Shown: positions 1-7,103 of the stretch, piece after piece | How positions within the stretch are numbered: the first letter of the stretch is position 1 | How the letters are laid out: every line of letters starts with the position of its first letter | Assembly (NCBI GenBank): GCA_020725805.1 | Contig: DYEF01000051.1 | Location: 1-8,183, forward strand | Direction: 5' to 3' | Source: Bdellovibrio sp. | GTDB taxonomy: Bacteria; Myxococcota; SpSt-1050 | DNA: 8,183 nt | Position numbers and translations under genes: made by a program | The notes under the pieces: generated by a model | Told to the model about the DNA's origin: nothing | Database searches by the model: none | The model's input: the letters and a program-made list of their open reading frames with translations, nothing else

Positions 1-123
1 CAGAAAGAAGGAAAATCTGCAAGAAAAGTGCTGGAAAATTTAAGAGACAGATGGACAATAACATTAGAAGACGAAATATCGGGGAATACTCTTAATATCG
101 AGCTTAACAAAATACCGCACTAA
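1..123 (+). CDS. C-terminal end of an unidentified protein (5' truncated by window)
   Basis: The first reading frame is open from base 1 to a TAA at 121-123 and gives 40 residues ending in ...LNKIPH. The first half is basic and looks helical (KSARKVLENLRDRW). The second half alternates hydrophobic and polar residues, as in beta strands. Composition looks protein-like, and the other two plus-strand frames close earlier (frame 2 at about base 43, frame 3 at 93). I do not recognise the family. It points toward the minus-strand kinase/unknown pair, so the two units converge with 79 nt between their stop codons. No start or ribosome binding site is visible because the gene begins outside the window. 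A chance open frame cannot be excluded at this length. Confidence 0.5.
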   Translation, partial: QKEGKSARKVLENLRDRWTITLEDEISGNTLNIELNKIPH

Positions 124-138
124 TTGGGAAACTCAGGA

Positions 139-184
139 GGTTGACAAACAGATTTTGTTTCGGTTGACAATCTGGTTGACAAAA
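139..184. repeat. Three direct copies of GGTTGACAA in a convergent intergenic spacer
   Basis: GGTTGACAA occurs at 139-147, 162-170 and 174-182, with start-to-start spacing of 23 and 12 nt. CAGATT (149-154) and its complement AATCTG (169-174) form a 6-bp inverted repeat across the same stretch, and AAACA/TGTTT (146-160) form a smaller one. All lie between the stop of the plus-strand gene (123) and the stop of the unknown minus-strand gene (203). There is no GC-rich stem followed by a T run, so this is not a standard intrinsic terminator. Role unknown: weak bidirectional terminator, protein-binding array or repeat remnant. Confidence 0.5.
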
Positions 185-202
185 CTAAAAGGGAGGGTTC
201 TG

Positions 203-859
203 TCAGCTCTTTGAGATTATTTTCCTTATCTCCTTTTCCAGCACGGACATTGCTGCTATATCCACAACTGAGTGCGGGATCAGAATCCCTGCATTTCTCT
301 TCCTCTTATCTTCGAGCTCATCCGTTGCCCCGAATTCGTCAATATATATTACATCCTTCCTGATTTTATAGCCGTAGGTTGCAACCACAACCTCAATACC
401 CTTATAACTGCAATTTTTCATAAGGGTTTTTGCAGAATCAGTAAGATGAATCTCAAAACCGAAATTTACATACTGCCTGAAATAATCTTTCAGATTACTG
501 ATAACAAATGATTCATTTTTATCTTTGAGAAATGCCCTGAGCTCTCTCTCCATCATCTTATCTGCAAGCGAATGGATACACGCAAGGTTCAGATCAAGCC
601 TCTTTGCCTTATACTCGAGCAGATAATTCTGAACTTCTTTGTCGGGCTCTTTATCTCCCTCGAATGCAAGACTGAATCCGGATACCGGATGATGGACTAT
701 GTAAAGTATATCCCGTTTTTTAATCTGAGGATAAAGATACACATCTTCAATCTCCCATATGATATCTCTTATATCCTCTCCGTTTGAATTTATTACGCCG
801 GAATCTTCATATTCGCCATACTTCTTAACAAGCCTTCTATAGATTTCTGTCGTATTCAT
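203..859 (-). CDS. Hypothetical protein, 218 aa, translationally coupled to the kinase gene
   Basis: I do not recognise this protein. It is soluble-looking and highly charged, with no signal peptide and no membrane segment. The N-terminus (about 1-20) and C-terminus (about 195-218, many Lys/Glu/Ile) look helical. The middle has short hydrophobic strands: ILYIVHHPV near residue 51, GIEVVVATYGYKI near 154 and DVIYIDEFG near 168. The ATG at 859-857 shares one base with the TAA of the upstream kinase gene (TAATG). No Shine-Dalgarno sequence precedes it, because the bases before are AAAATAATG, so translation probably depends on ribosomes finishing the kinase. That coupling suggests the two proteins act together, for example as kinase and substrate or regulator, but nothing in the sequence proves this. 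The stop is TGA at 205-203. Confidence 0.85.
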   Translation of the reverse strand: MNTTEIYRRLVKKYGEYEDSGVINSNGEDIRDIIWEIEDVYLYPQIKKRDILYIVHHPVSGFSLAFEGDKEPDKEVQNYLLEYKAKRLDLNLACIHSLADKMMERELRAFLKDKNESFVISNLKDYFRQYVNFGFEIHLTDSAKTLMKNCSYKGIEVVVATYGYKIRKDVIYIDEFGATDELEDKRKRNAGILIPHSVVDIAAMSVLEKEIRKIISKS

Positions 860-2376
860 TATTTTGTAAGGTCCTCTGTGTATTTTGTCTCTTTACCCGG
901 TTCGATAACCAGTATCTTCTTCCGCACGACATTCAGATCCTCGTTTCTGAACGTCACTTCTACACTGCCTGATTTCAGCTCATAATCGAATACCGGTGTT
1001 GTCCCGATCTTCTTTTTGCCGATATAGACATCCGCCCATGGAATGGCATTAAGAGAGAGTCTCCCCTTTCTTATTTCAGCCGTTTTTGAGGCTGCTTCAT
1101 CAGGCTGCTTCAATACCGGGTTCTTTAGCGCCTTCTTATCCCGGGCAGACTCTTCGTGTACCGGCTCCTTCTCTGCATCAGTAACGGCCGGCTCAATACC
1201 CATTACATCTTCCTCAGAAATATCCGCACCTGCCGAATCACCGGAGGCAAAAACCCTATCTACTGCAGTAATATCATACCAAACGGTGTCGTTAGAAAAA
1301 CCCTTTTCCTCATAACTTCTCGGATATAAAAGAACTGCCAGTACAGAGATAACCGCCAGAAGAAGTATTACAGGAACAATAACCATCTTTTTGTTTTTTG
1401 CCGACCTTTTATCTTCGGACTCTTCCTCGAGAACCTCTGTCCTGTGCGTGTAATCTTTTACATATTCAGGGAAGAGTTCCTTCATAAAATCGCCTATATT
1501 CTCCTCCTCGACGCCGTGCGGGTAATCCTTTACATAAGATTTTAGCTCGTTTGAAAACTCGACTGCACTTTTGTATCTGAACTCAGGGTCATAGGAGAGT
1601 GCCTTCATGATAATCCTCTCCAGTCTCTCATCTATCTCGGGATTGATTGATGACGGTCCTATAATCTCACACCTTCTGACATTCTCCAGAAGTTCAATAT
1701 CATTCTTCCCGTCGAATAATTTATTGCCCGTCAGAGTCTCCCACAGGACAACACCGGTCGAGAATATATCCGTCCTAAGGTCCACATCCTTTCCGAGTGC
1801 CTGCTCCGGCGACATATAATCGATCTTTCCGATTATCGCCCCCTGTGTTGTAAGACCTGTTGAAAGTGAGGCCTTTGCAATACCAAAGTCTGTAATCTTT
1901 ACATCCCCGTTTACAGATATAAGAATATTCTGCGGGCTGATATCCCTGTGGACGATTCCGTATATGTTCTCAGAATCATCCCTGAAATTGTGCGCATATC
2001 CGAGTGCAGAGAGGACATATTCGAAAATTTTTATTGTTCGCGGTATACCTATCGGTCTTCCCTTCGACTGTGAACGTTTAATGACATTCAGCAGGTCAGT
2101 CCCCCTGACATACTCCATAACGAGATAATACCGGTTCTTCTCCTCGAAAAATTCATATACCTGAACAATAGATGAGTGATTGAGCTTTGCCCAGAGTTTT
2201 GCCTCCCTTAAAAATAGTTTTATATATCTTTCGTCTTTCAGAAGGTGCGGGTGAATCGCCTTGATTACGACTTCCTTTACAAATCCGTGAGGACCTTCGA
2301 GAGAGCCCTTATAAATCTCTGCCATTCCGCCGGAGGCTATATATTCTTTGAGCAGATATTTGCCTATCTTTTCCAT
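859..2376 (-). CDS. Transmembrane Ser/Thr protein kinase with C-terminal PEGA domain
   Basis: This is a 505-residue membrane-anchored eukaryotic-like kinase. The cytoplasmic kinase domain spans about residues 7-283. The glycine-rich loop is ASGGMAEIYKG (14-24, with Ala for the first Gly). Other landmarks are the ATP-binding lysine K39 in VVIKA, the helix-C glutamate E58, the catalytic loop HRDISPQN (143-150), DFG (163-165), and the SPEQ end of the activation segment (189-192). All key catalytic residues are present and HRD has its Arg, so it should be active and phosphorylation-controlled; T176, T177 and S172 are candidate sites. A charged linker leads to one membrane span (331-350). A low-complexity acidic/basic stretch follows, then a PEGA-type domain (about 438-503: PWADVYIGKKKIGTTPVFDY), presumably outside the inner membrane. 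PEGA-tailed kinases of this build are frequent in myxobacterial and deltaproteobacterial genomes. The start ATG has only a weak purine tract (AAGAAG, 8 nt upstream). Its stop overlaps the next gene. Confidence 0.95.
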   Translation of the reverse strand: MEKIGKYLLKEYIASGGMAEIYKGSLEGPHGFVKEVVIKAIHPHLLKDERYIKLFLREAKLWAKLNHSSIVQVYEFFEEKNRYYLVMEYVRGTDLLNVIKRSQSKGRPIGIPRTIKIFEYVLSALGYAHNFRDDSENIYGIVHRDISPQNILISVNGDVKITDFGIAKASLSTGLTTQGAIIGKIDYMSPEQALGKDVDLRTDIFSTGVVLWETLTGNKLFDGKNDIELLENVRRCEIIGPSSINPEIDERLERIIMKALSYDPEFRYKSAVEFSNELKSYVKDYPHGVEEENIGDFMKELFPEYVKDYTHRTEVLEEESEDKRSAKNKKMVIVPVILLLAVISVLAVLLYPRSYEEKGFSNDTVWYDITAVDRVFASGDSAGADISEEDVMGIEPAVTDAEKEPVHEESARDKKALKNPVLKQPDEAASKTAEIRKGRLSLNAIPWADVYIGKKKIGTTPVFDYELKSGSVEVTFRNEDLNVVRKKILVIEPGKETKYTEDLTK

Positions 2377-2503
2377 TAATTACTTCTTAACCGGTAATGA
2401 TTAACCGAGAATCCCGGTTTATCCGAAAACAGAAAGTAAAAACCGGAAAGACCCTGTAAAATCAGATTTACTGGTGCCAGACGCATTTCGGTTAAAAACA
2501 GAT
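2377..2503. other. Intergenic gap between mutase operon and kinase unit, rich in AACCG/CGGTT motifs
   Basis: This 127-nt gap is the only sizeable break between the minus-strand genes. AACCG or its complement CGGTT occurs five times: 2389-2393, 2403-2407, 2415-2419, 2441-2445 and 2489-2493. A perfect CTGG-TG-CCAG palindrome lies at 2471-2480. I see no stem followed by a U tract in the minus-strand direction, so no clear intrinsic terminator for the mutase operon. I also see no good -35/-10 pair for the kinase; a TTTACA-like hexamer occurs but lacks a partner. It may be an operator region, or the kinase may be expressed by read-through. Confidence 0.5.
2399..2423 (-). promoter_or_regulatory. 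Stem-loop / dyad 22 nt upstream of the kinase start
   Basis: On the minus strand this reads GATAAACCGGG-ATT-CTCGGTTAATC. The arms pair over 11 positions with one T-T mismatch and one G-U wobble, around a 3-nt loop. No U run follows, so a terminator is unlikely. Its position just ahead of the kinase ATG fits an operator dyad or an RNA hairpin affecting translation of a gene that has only a weak ribosome binding site. Function is inferred; the symmetry itself is visible. Confidence 0.4.
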
Positions 2504-2902
2504 TCAGTGAGGTTTGACGTTCTCCCTGACCCAGTTCACAATCTCCTCGATGCTTGTACCGGGTGTAAACAATTTCTTTACCCCGTTCTTATAGAGAAAT
2601 TCGAAGTCATCGTCCGGAATTATACCTCCGCCGAAGACGATTATATCGTCAGCGCCCTTCTCTCTGAGAAGGTTGACAACAGCCGGCATAAGCACATTGT
2701 GTGCACCGCTCATAACGGAGAGCCCTATACAGTCCACATCCTCCTGAATGGCGGTATTCACTATCATCTCGGGCGTCTGATGAAGCCCTGTGTATATTAC
2801 CTCGAATCCCGCATCCCTTAAGGCCCTTGCAACCACCTTTACACCTCTGTCGTGTCCGTCCAGTCCCGGTTTCGCCATAAGTATTCTGACAATCTTTCCC
2901 AT
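2504..2902 (-). CDS. B12-binding small subunit of a methylmalonyl-CoA/isobutyryl-CoA-type mutase
   Basis: This 132-residue protein is a free-standing cobalamin-binding domain, matching the C-terminal part of fused methylmalonyl-CoA mutases. The DxHxxG motif is intact (D15, H17, G20 in PGLDGHDRG). H17 is the residue that replaces dimethylbenzimidazole as lower ligand to cobalt. The second and third signature segments, GLSVMSGAH (60-68) and FGGGIIP (90-96), line the nucleotide-tail pocket, and LFTPGTS (111-117) closes the Rossmann-like fold. Length is normal for stand-alone subunits. It should dimerise with the large subunit encoded just upstream (14-nt gap) to form the active enzyme. The start ATG has AGGAGG 10 nt upstream, overlapping the large-subunit TAG stop. 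This is the last gene of the six-gene operon. By sequence alone the substrate cannot be told from this subunit. Confidence 0.96.
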   Translation of the reverse strand: MGKIVRILMAKPGLDGHDRGVKVVARALRDAGFEVIYTGLHQTPEMIVNTAIQEDVDCIGLSVMSGAHNVLMPAVVNLLREKGADDIIVFGGGIIPDDDFEFLYKNGVKKLFTPGTSIEEIVNWVRENVKPH

Positions 2903-2916
2903 AGGTCTTCTTCCTC

Positions 2917-4596
2917 CTATATTATGCCAGGGTCCTTATATTCCCCGAATACCTCTCTTAATGCACCCATAATCTCGCCGAGGGTTGTGTAAGCCTTTAC
3001 ACAATCGAGTATGTAATACATAAGATTTTCATTAGTTGATGCGGCACCTTTGAGGTCCTTCAGGCACTTCTGAACTTTATTATTATCCCTTTTTTGCCTG
3101 AGTCTTCTGAGTCTCTCCCTCTGTGCCTCCTCCACCTCCTCACCAATCTTCAGAAGCGGTATTTTAAGGTCTTCCTTCATTACATATTTGTTTACTCCTA
3201 CAACCACCTTCTCGCCCTTCTCGAGCTGTTTCTGATAATGATAAGCGGTGTCCGAAATCTCCCTCTGGGGATAACCTGCCTCTATTGCCTTAATTATCCC
3301 TCCCATATTATCGATCTTCTCGATATATCTGAAGGCCTCCTCCTCCATCTTATTTGTCAGATATTCAACAAAATACGAACCGGCAAGAGGGTCTATTACG
3401 TTTGCGATTCCGCTCTCCTCGGCAATAATCTGCTGTGTCCTCAGTGCAACGGTTACTGCCTGCTCTGTCGGAAGTGCAAGTGTCTCATCCATAGAATTTG
3501 TATGGAGTGACTGGGTTCCGCCAAGGACCGCTGCCATTGCCTCTATTGTTGTCCTTACTACATTGTTGAAAGGCTGCTGTGCTGTGAGCGTGCATCCCGC
3601 TGTCTGCGTATGGAATCTGAGTTTTAACGACTCCTCCTTCTGAGCCTTGAATCTGTTCTTCATTATCTTTGCCCACATACGTCTCGCGGCCCTGTACTTC
3701 GCAATCTCTTCAAAGAAATCGATATGGGCGTTGAAAAAATACGAGAGTCTCTTTGCAAAGTCGTCCACATTCAGTCCGGCATCTGTGCAGGCCTGAACAT
3801 AACCTATTCCGTCTGCGATCGTGAATGCCAGTTCCTGAACAGCGGTGGAGCCCGCCTCTCTGATGTGATAACCCGATATGGATATCGTATTCCACTTCGG
3901 TACGTGTTTTGTGCAGTATTCGACTGTATTTACGATAAGCCGCATAGACGGTTCGGGGGGAAAAATCCAGCTCTTCTGGGCAATGTATTCCTTGAGTATA
4001 TCATTCTGGATGGTGCCGCCTATCTGGTCCTGCCTGACACCCTGTTTCTCCGCAACAGCTATATACATAGCAAGAAGCACAGAAGCAGGTCCGTTGATCG
4101 TCATCGAGGTAGTAACCTTATCGAGCGGAATTCCGTCGAAGAGCACCTCCATATCCTCGAGCGAATCGATCGCCACACCACACTTCCCTACCTCACCTCT
4201 CGAGCGGGGATGGTCGCTGTCGTAACCCATAAGAGTCGGGTAATGGAATGCAACCGAGAGACCTGTCTGTCCGTTTTCGAGCAAAAACTTGTATCTCTTA
4301 TTCGTATCGAAGCAGGTTCCGAAACCTGCAAACTGCCTCATAGTCCAGAGTCTTCCTCTGTACATCGTGGGCTGAACACCGCGGGTAAACGGATAACACC
4401 CGGGGAATCCCAGATCCCGGTCATAATCCAGTCCCGCAATATCGGCGGGTGTAGAGAGCTCCGGTACTTCCATATCGGAGACCGTGGAGAATCTCTCGAG
4501 GCGGGGCGGAAGCTTTTCGAAATTCCTTTTGTAGACCTTCTCCTTCCACTCTCTGTATTCCTGTTCTATTCTCTTCTTTTCTTCCTCAGAATACAT
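2917..4596 (-). CDS. Methylmalonyl-CoA mutase family large subunit, probable isobutyryl-CoA mutase
   Basis: This 559-residue protein is the TIM-barrel catalytic subunit of an adenosylcobalamin-dependent acyl-CoA mutase; the B12 domain is a separate downstream gene. Family landmarks: YPFTRG (68-73), [17 protein letters not shown] (77-93), GYDSDHP (124-130), [10 protein letters not shown] (195-204), ISGYH (240-244, with the active-site Tyr243/His244) and [11 protein letters not shown] (361-371). Numbering matches the Propionibacterium enzyme at these sites. Its carboxylate-binding Tyr89 and Arg207 are Phe89 (RQFAG) and Gln207 (YIAQK) here, the known isobutyryl-CoA mutase pair (Phe80/Gln198 in Streptomyces). 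Residue 116 is Ala, not the Asp of 2-hydroxyisobutyryl-CoA mutase. The inferred reaction is therefore isobutyryl-CoA <-> n-butyryl-CoA, which fits the butyryl-CoA genes upstream. Family is certain; substrate is inference, and a bulkier non-carboxylated acyl-CoA such as pivalyl-CoA remains possible. The start has AGGAGG 9 nt upstream, fused with the preceding TAG stop. Confidence 0.96.
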   Translation of the reverse strand: MYSEEEKKRIEQEYREWKEKVYKRNFEKLPPRLERFSTVSDMEVPELSTPADIAGLDYDRDLGFPGCYPFTRGVQPTMYRGRLWTMRQFAGFGTCFDTNKRYKFLLENGQTGLSVAFHYPTLMGYDSDHPRSRGEVGKCGVAIDSLEDMEVLFDGIPLDKVTTSMTINGPASVLLAMYIAVAEKQGVRQDQIGGTIQNDILKEYIAQKSWIFPPEPSMRLIVNTVEYCTKHVPKWNTISISGYHIREAGSTAVQELAFTIADGIGYVQACTDAGLNVDDFAKRLSYFFNAHIDFFEEIAKYRAARRMWAKIMKNRFKAQKEESLKLRFHTQTAGCTLTAQQPFNNVVRTTIEAMAAVLGGTQSLHTNSMDETLALPTEQAVTVALRTQQIIAEESGIANVIDPLAGSYFVEYLTNKMEEEAFRYIEKIDNMGGIIKAIEAGYPQREISDTAYHYQKQLEKGEKVVVGVNKYVMKEDLKIPLLKIGEEVEEAQRERLRRLRQKRDNNKVQKCLKDLKGAASTNENLMYYILDCVKAYTTLGEIMGALREVFGEYKDPGII

Positions 4597-4609
4597 CTTT
4601 GATTACCTC

Positions 4610-5152
4610 CTATCTTTCTATCCCGTCGCGGGCATCGATACCTTTCGAATAATAGTGCTTTATCTCCCTGACTTCCGATACGAGGTCGGCAATATCCAGA
4701 AACTCCTGCGGGGCATATCTCCCTGTCAGAATCACCTCCACATTTTCCGGTCTTTCCTTTAGAATTCTGATTACCTCATTTTTGTCTATCAGATTGAAAT
4801 CGGCTGCTACATTTACTTCGTCGAGAACAACAATATCATACTCACCACTCTTAATTATTTTTTCAGCAAGCCTTAAGGCGTCCTGTGCCATCTCGATATC
4901 TATCCTTTCAGGATTCTGCTTCGAGACGAAATCGGGCCGTCCCATCTGCTCGATCGTTATAAGACCGTTCATAAGCTTTGCCGAATTCAGTTCGCCATAG
5001 ACAATCTGACCTTTCATAAACTGAATTATAAACGACCTGAGTCCGTGACCGGCCGCCCTGAAACAGAGCCCGAGAGCAGAAGTGGTCTTCCCCTTTCCGT
5101 TACCGGTGTAAACCTGTATCAGCCCTTTTGTGAGTCTGCTCCTATTCTGCAT
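4610..5152 (-). CDS. cobO: Cob(I)alamin adenosyltransferase, CobA/CobO/BtuR type
   Basis: The enzyme transfers the adenosyl group of ATP to cob(I)alamin, making adenosylcobalamin, the cofactor of the mutase encoded next. From the ATG at 5152 it has 180 residues. The family P-loop is TGNGKGKTT (16-24), followed by IIQFMKG (42-48) that shapes the corrinoid site, LDEVNVAADF (110-119) with a Walker-B-like Asp-Glu, and the C-terminal REIKHYYSKGIDARDGIE typical of CobA/CobO. Length is normal. Start choice: an in-frame TTG at 5173 would add seven residues and has GAGG 7 nt upstream. I prefer the ATG, because GAGGGAG lies 10 nt upstream and family N-termini in compact versions begin just before this LTKG segment. 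The ATG overlaps the acyl-CoA dehydrogenase stop by 11 nt, suggesting translational coupling. Placement between dehydrogenase and mutase suggests dedicated cofactor supply rather than de novo B12 synthesis. Confidence 0.94.
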   Translation of the reverse strand: MQNRSRLTKGLIQVYTGNGKGKTTSALGLCFRAAGHGLRSFIIQFMKGQIVYGELNSAKLMNGLITIEQMGRPDFVSKQNPERIDIEMAQDALRLAEKIIKSGEYDIVVLDEVNVAADFNLIDKNEVIRILKERPENVEVILTGRYAPQEFLDIADLVSEVREIKHYYSKGIDARDGIER

Positions 5153-6290
5153 TTTTGAGAATCTCCCTCGCAATCACAATCCTCTGAATCTCGCTCGTCC
5201 CTTCATAAATTGTCGTCACCCTTGCATCCCTGTAATACCGTTCGACATTGTATTCCTCGATATACCCGTATCCGCCGTGAATCTGAATCGCCTCCGCACA
5301 TATCCTGTTGGCAATCTCTGTCGAATAGAGTTTCGCCATCGATGCCTCTTTGGTGTAATTTCTCTTCTTCTCCTTGAGGAATGCCGCCCTCAGCGTCAGC
5401 AATCTCGCCGCATCCAGCGTCGTAGCCGAGTCCGCGATCTTCCATTGAATCGCCTGAAACTCCGATATCTTCTTGCCGAAGGCCTGTCTCTCCAGAGCAT
5501 ATCTGACCGCTGCCTCGAGCGCCGCATCTGCAATACCGATCGCCTGAGATGCAATACCGATTCTGCCGCCGTTCAATGCCGTCATTCCTATTTCAAACCC
5601 CTTCCCCTCTGTCCCCAGAAGATTTGCGGCCGGTACTGCACAGTCACAGAAATCGAGAGATACCGTATTCGATGCCCTCAGCCCCATTTTCTTCTCTTCC
5701 TTACCGATTATGAGCCCGTCTGTTCCCTTCTCGACGACAAAAGCGGATATCCCTTTTTTACCCTTCGCCTTATCAGTCACCGCATAAACAATAATGCACC
5801 CTGCATAAGCCCCGCTCGTAATGAAGACCTTGTTTCCGTTCAGGATATATTTGTCGCCCTTCTTAACTGCGGTCGTCCTTATTGCACCGGCATCAGAACC
5901 TGCGTGAGGCTCAGTCAGGGCAAATGCGCCGGCTACGTATTCACCGGAAGTTATCTTCGGGATATATCTCTTCTTCGTCTCCTCGCTTGCGTACTGATTT
6001 ATTATCTCCGCTACCATATTCGTAACAGACATCGTAACGGCGGTCGAGGCGCAGGCCTTTGCGATCTCAGACAATGCAAGAGAATATGCCACAACGCCCG
6101 ATTCGGCCCCGCCATACTCCTGAGGAATATTTACGCCCATAAGTCCGAGTTCGGCGAGTTTCTTCAGTATTGCTTTCGGGAAGTGTCCTTCACGTTCATA
6201 TCTGCCGGCAACAGGCGCAATCTCCTTCTTTGCGAAGTCACGCGCCATATCCCTTATCATCTTCTGTTCTTCGGTAATGTCAAAATTCAT
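5142..6290 (-). CDS. Acyl-CoA dehydrogenase, short-chain (butyryl-CoA type)
   Basis: This is a 382-residue FAD flavoprotein of standard family length that introduces the alpha-beta double bond in acyl-CoA and passes electrons to ETF. An N-terminal helical domain (about 1-118) is followed by the flavin signature AFALTEPHAGSD (122-133) and ITSG (157-160) in the beta domain. In the C-terminal helical domain are ERQAFGKKISEFQ (267-279), QIHGGYGY (336-343) and the catalytic-base segment IYEGTSEIQ, with E363 at the position of Glu376 in the medium-chain enzyme. This IYEGTSEIQ placement is the butyryl-/short-chain pattern rather than the isovaleryl type, where the base sits elsewhere. Butyryl-CoA is the likely substrate given crt and hbd upstream; isobutyryl-CoA (valine degradation) is an alternative. 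ETF genes are not in the window. GAGGTG precedes the ATG by 5 nt; the gap to crt is 12 nt. The gene has no TTA, CTA or TCA codon. Confidence 0.96.
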   Translation of the reverse strand: MNFDITEEQKMIRDMARDFAKKEIAPVAGRYEREGHFPKAILKKLAELGLMGVNIPQEYGGAESGVVAYSLALSEIAKACASTAVTMSVTNMVAEIINQYASEETKKRYIPKITSGEYVAGAFALTEPHAGSDAGAIRTTAVKKGDKYILNGNKVFITSGAYAGCIIVYAVTDKAKGKKGISAFVVEKGTDGLIIGKEEKKMGLRASNTVSLDFCDCAVPAANLLGTEGKGFEIGMTALNGGRIGIASQAIGIADAALEAAVRYALERQAFGKKISEFQAIQWKIADSATTLDAARLLTLRAAFLKEKKRNYTKEASMAKLYSTEIANRICAEAIQIHGGYGYIEEYNVERYYRDARVTTIYEGTSEIQRIVIAREILKNAE

Positions 6291-6302
6291 CTTCTCACCT
6301 CG

Positions 6303-7085
6303 TTATTTTCCCTTGAACTGCGGGGCTCTCTTCTCCAGAAACGCCTTCGCCCCCTCCCTCTGGTCCTCGGTTCCGAAAAGGGTAATAAAGCAGAGTTTTT
6401 CGATTTCATTTGCAGTCTTAAGGTCGTGGTCCATACCGAATATCATCGAACGTTTTGCAGCCCTGATGGCAAGAGGTCCCCTCTTCATAATCGTTTTGGC
6501 GATCTCCTTTACCTTCACCATAAGTTCGGCCTGAGGGAAGATATTATTGACGAGCCCTATCTCCTTTGCCCTCTGGGCAGGTATCTTATCTCCTGTAAAG
6601 ACAAGTTCCTTTGCAAGATGTCTGCCGATCAGCCTCTGAAGTCTCTGGGTTCCGCCGAAACCCGGGATTATCGCAAGTGTAACCTCGGGGAGCCCGAAAA
6701 AGGCATTTTCGGAGGCATAAATCATATCACAGGCGATCGCAAGTTCGGTCCCTCCGCCGAGTGCATAACCGTTGACAGCGGCAATTACAGGGACAGGGAA
6801 TGACTCTATCATATCCATAACCCTCTGACCGAGGTCCACAAATGCGCTCGCCCCTTCCGGAGTAAGCGTCGGGAATGTGGAGATATCGGCTCCCGCTACA
6901 AATGCCTTCTCTCCGGCACCTGTAAATATGAGCACCTGAGTTTTGTTCTCGTTTTTTATTTCGTAAAGCGCACATTCAATCTCATTTAAGGTCTCGACAT
7001 TGAGCGCATTGAGCGATTTGGGTCTGTTGATAGTGATTGTCGAAATTCCTTCCTCGAAACTTACAATGATATTCTTATATTCCAT
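6303..7085 (-). CDS. crt: Enoyl-CoA hydratase / crotonase
   Basis: This 260-residue soluble enzyme hydrates crotonyl-CoA to 3-hydroxybutyryl-CoA, or runs the reverse. It has the crotonase fold throughout. The oxyanion-hole segment AFVAGADI is at 61-68. The second oxyanion segment, NGYALGGGTELA (105-116), carries catalytic E114. FGLPEVTLAIIPGFGGTQRL (130-149) carries catalytic E134. Both glutamates of true hydratases are kept, so this is not an isomerase-only or decarboxylase variant. Length is typical. The C-terminus, with EGAKAFLEKRAPQFKGK, is a standard ending for the family and contacts the CoA site of the trimer partner. The ATG has AAGGAGG 7 nt upstream and lies 18 nt after the hbd stop. 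Chain length specificity cannot be read directly; the C4 assignment comes from the neighbours hbd and the acyl-CoA dehydrogenase. Confidence 0.96.
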   Translation of the reverse strand: MEYKNIIVSFEEGISTITINRPKSLNALNVETLNEIECALYEIKNENKTQVLIFTGAGEKAFVAGADISTFPTLTPEGASAFVDLGQRVMDMIESFPVPVIAAVNGYALGGGTELAIACDMIYASENAFFGLPEVTLAIIPGFGGTQRLQRLIGRHLAKELVFTGDKIPAQRAKEIGLVNNIFPQAELMVKVKEIAKTIMKRGPLAIRAAKRSMIFGMDHDLKTANEIEKLCFITLFGTEDQREGAKAFLEKRAPQFKGK

Positions 7086-7103
7086 AGTAAAGCCTCCTTA
7101 AAA

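Noticed and set aside
141-181. TTGACA hexamers as -35 boxes of plus-strand promoters
   Set aside because: No -10-like hexamer lies 16-18 nt after any of the three copies, and the only downstream plus-strand sequence is antisense to known genes.
2455-2480. Sigma54 promoter (TGGCAC) for the kinase
   Set aside because: TGGCAC is present on the minus strand but the matching TTGC -12 element is missing at the required distance.
3724-4602. A 292-codon open frame on the plus strand
   Set aside because: This is the same effect opposite the first 291 codons of the mutase large subunit, which is a certain gene.
5130-6803. A 557-codon open frame on the plus strand
   Set aside because: It is in exact codon register opposite the acyl-CoA dehydrogenase and crt genes and exists because those genes lack TTA, CTA and TCA codons. 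Its product is rich in Arg, Cys and His and resembles no protein I know.
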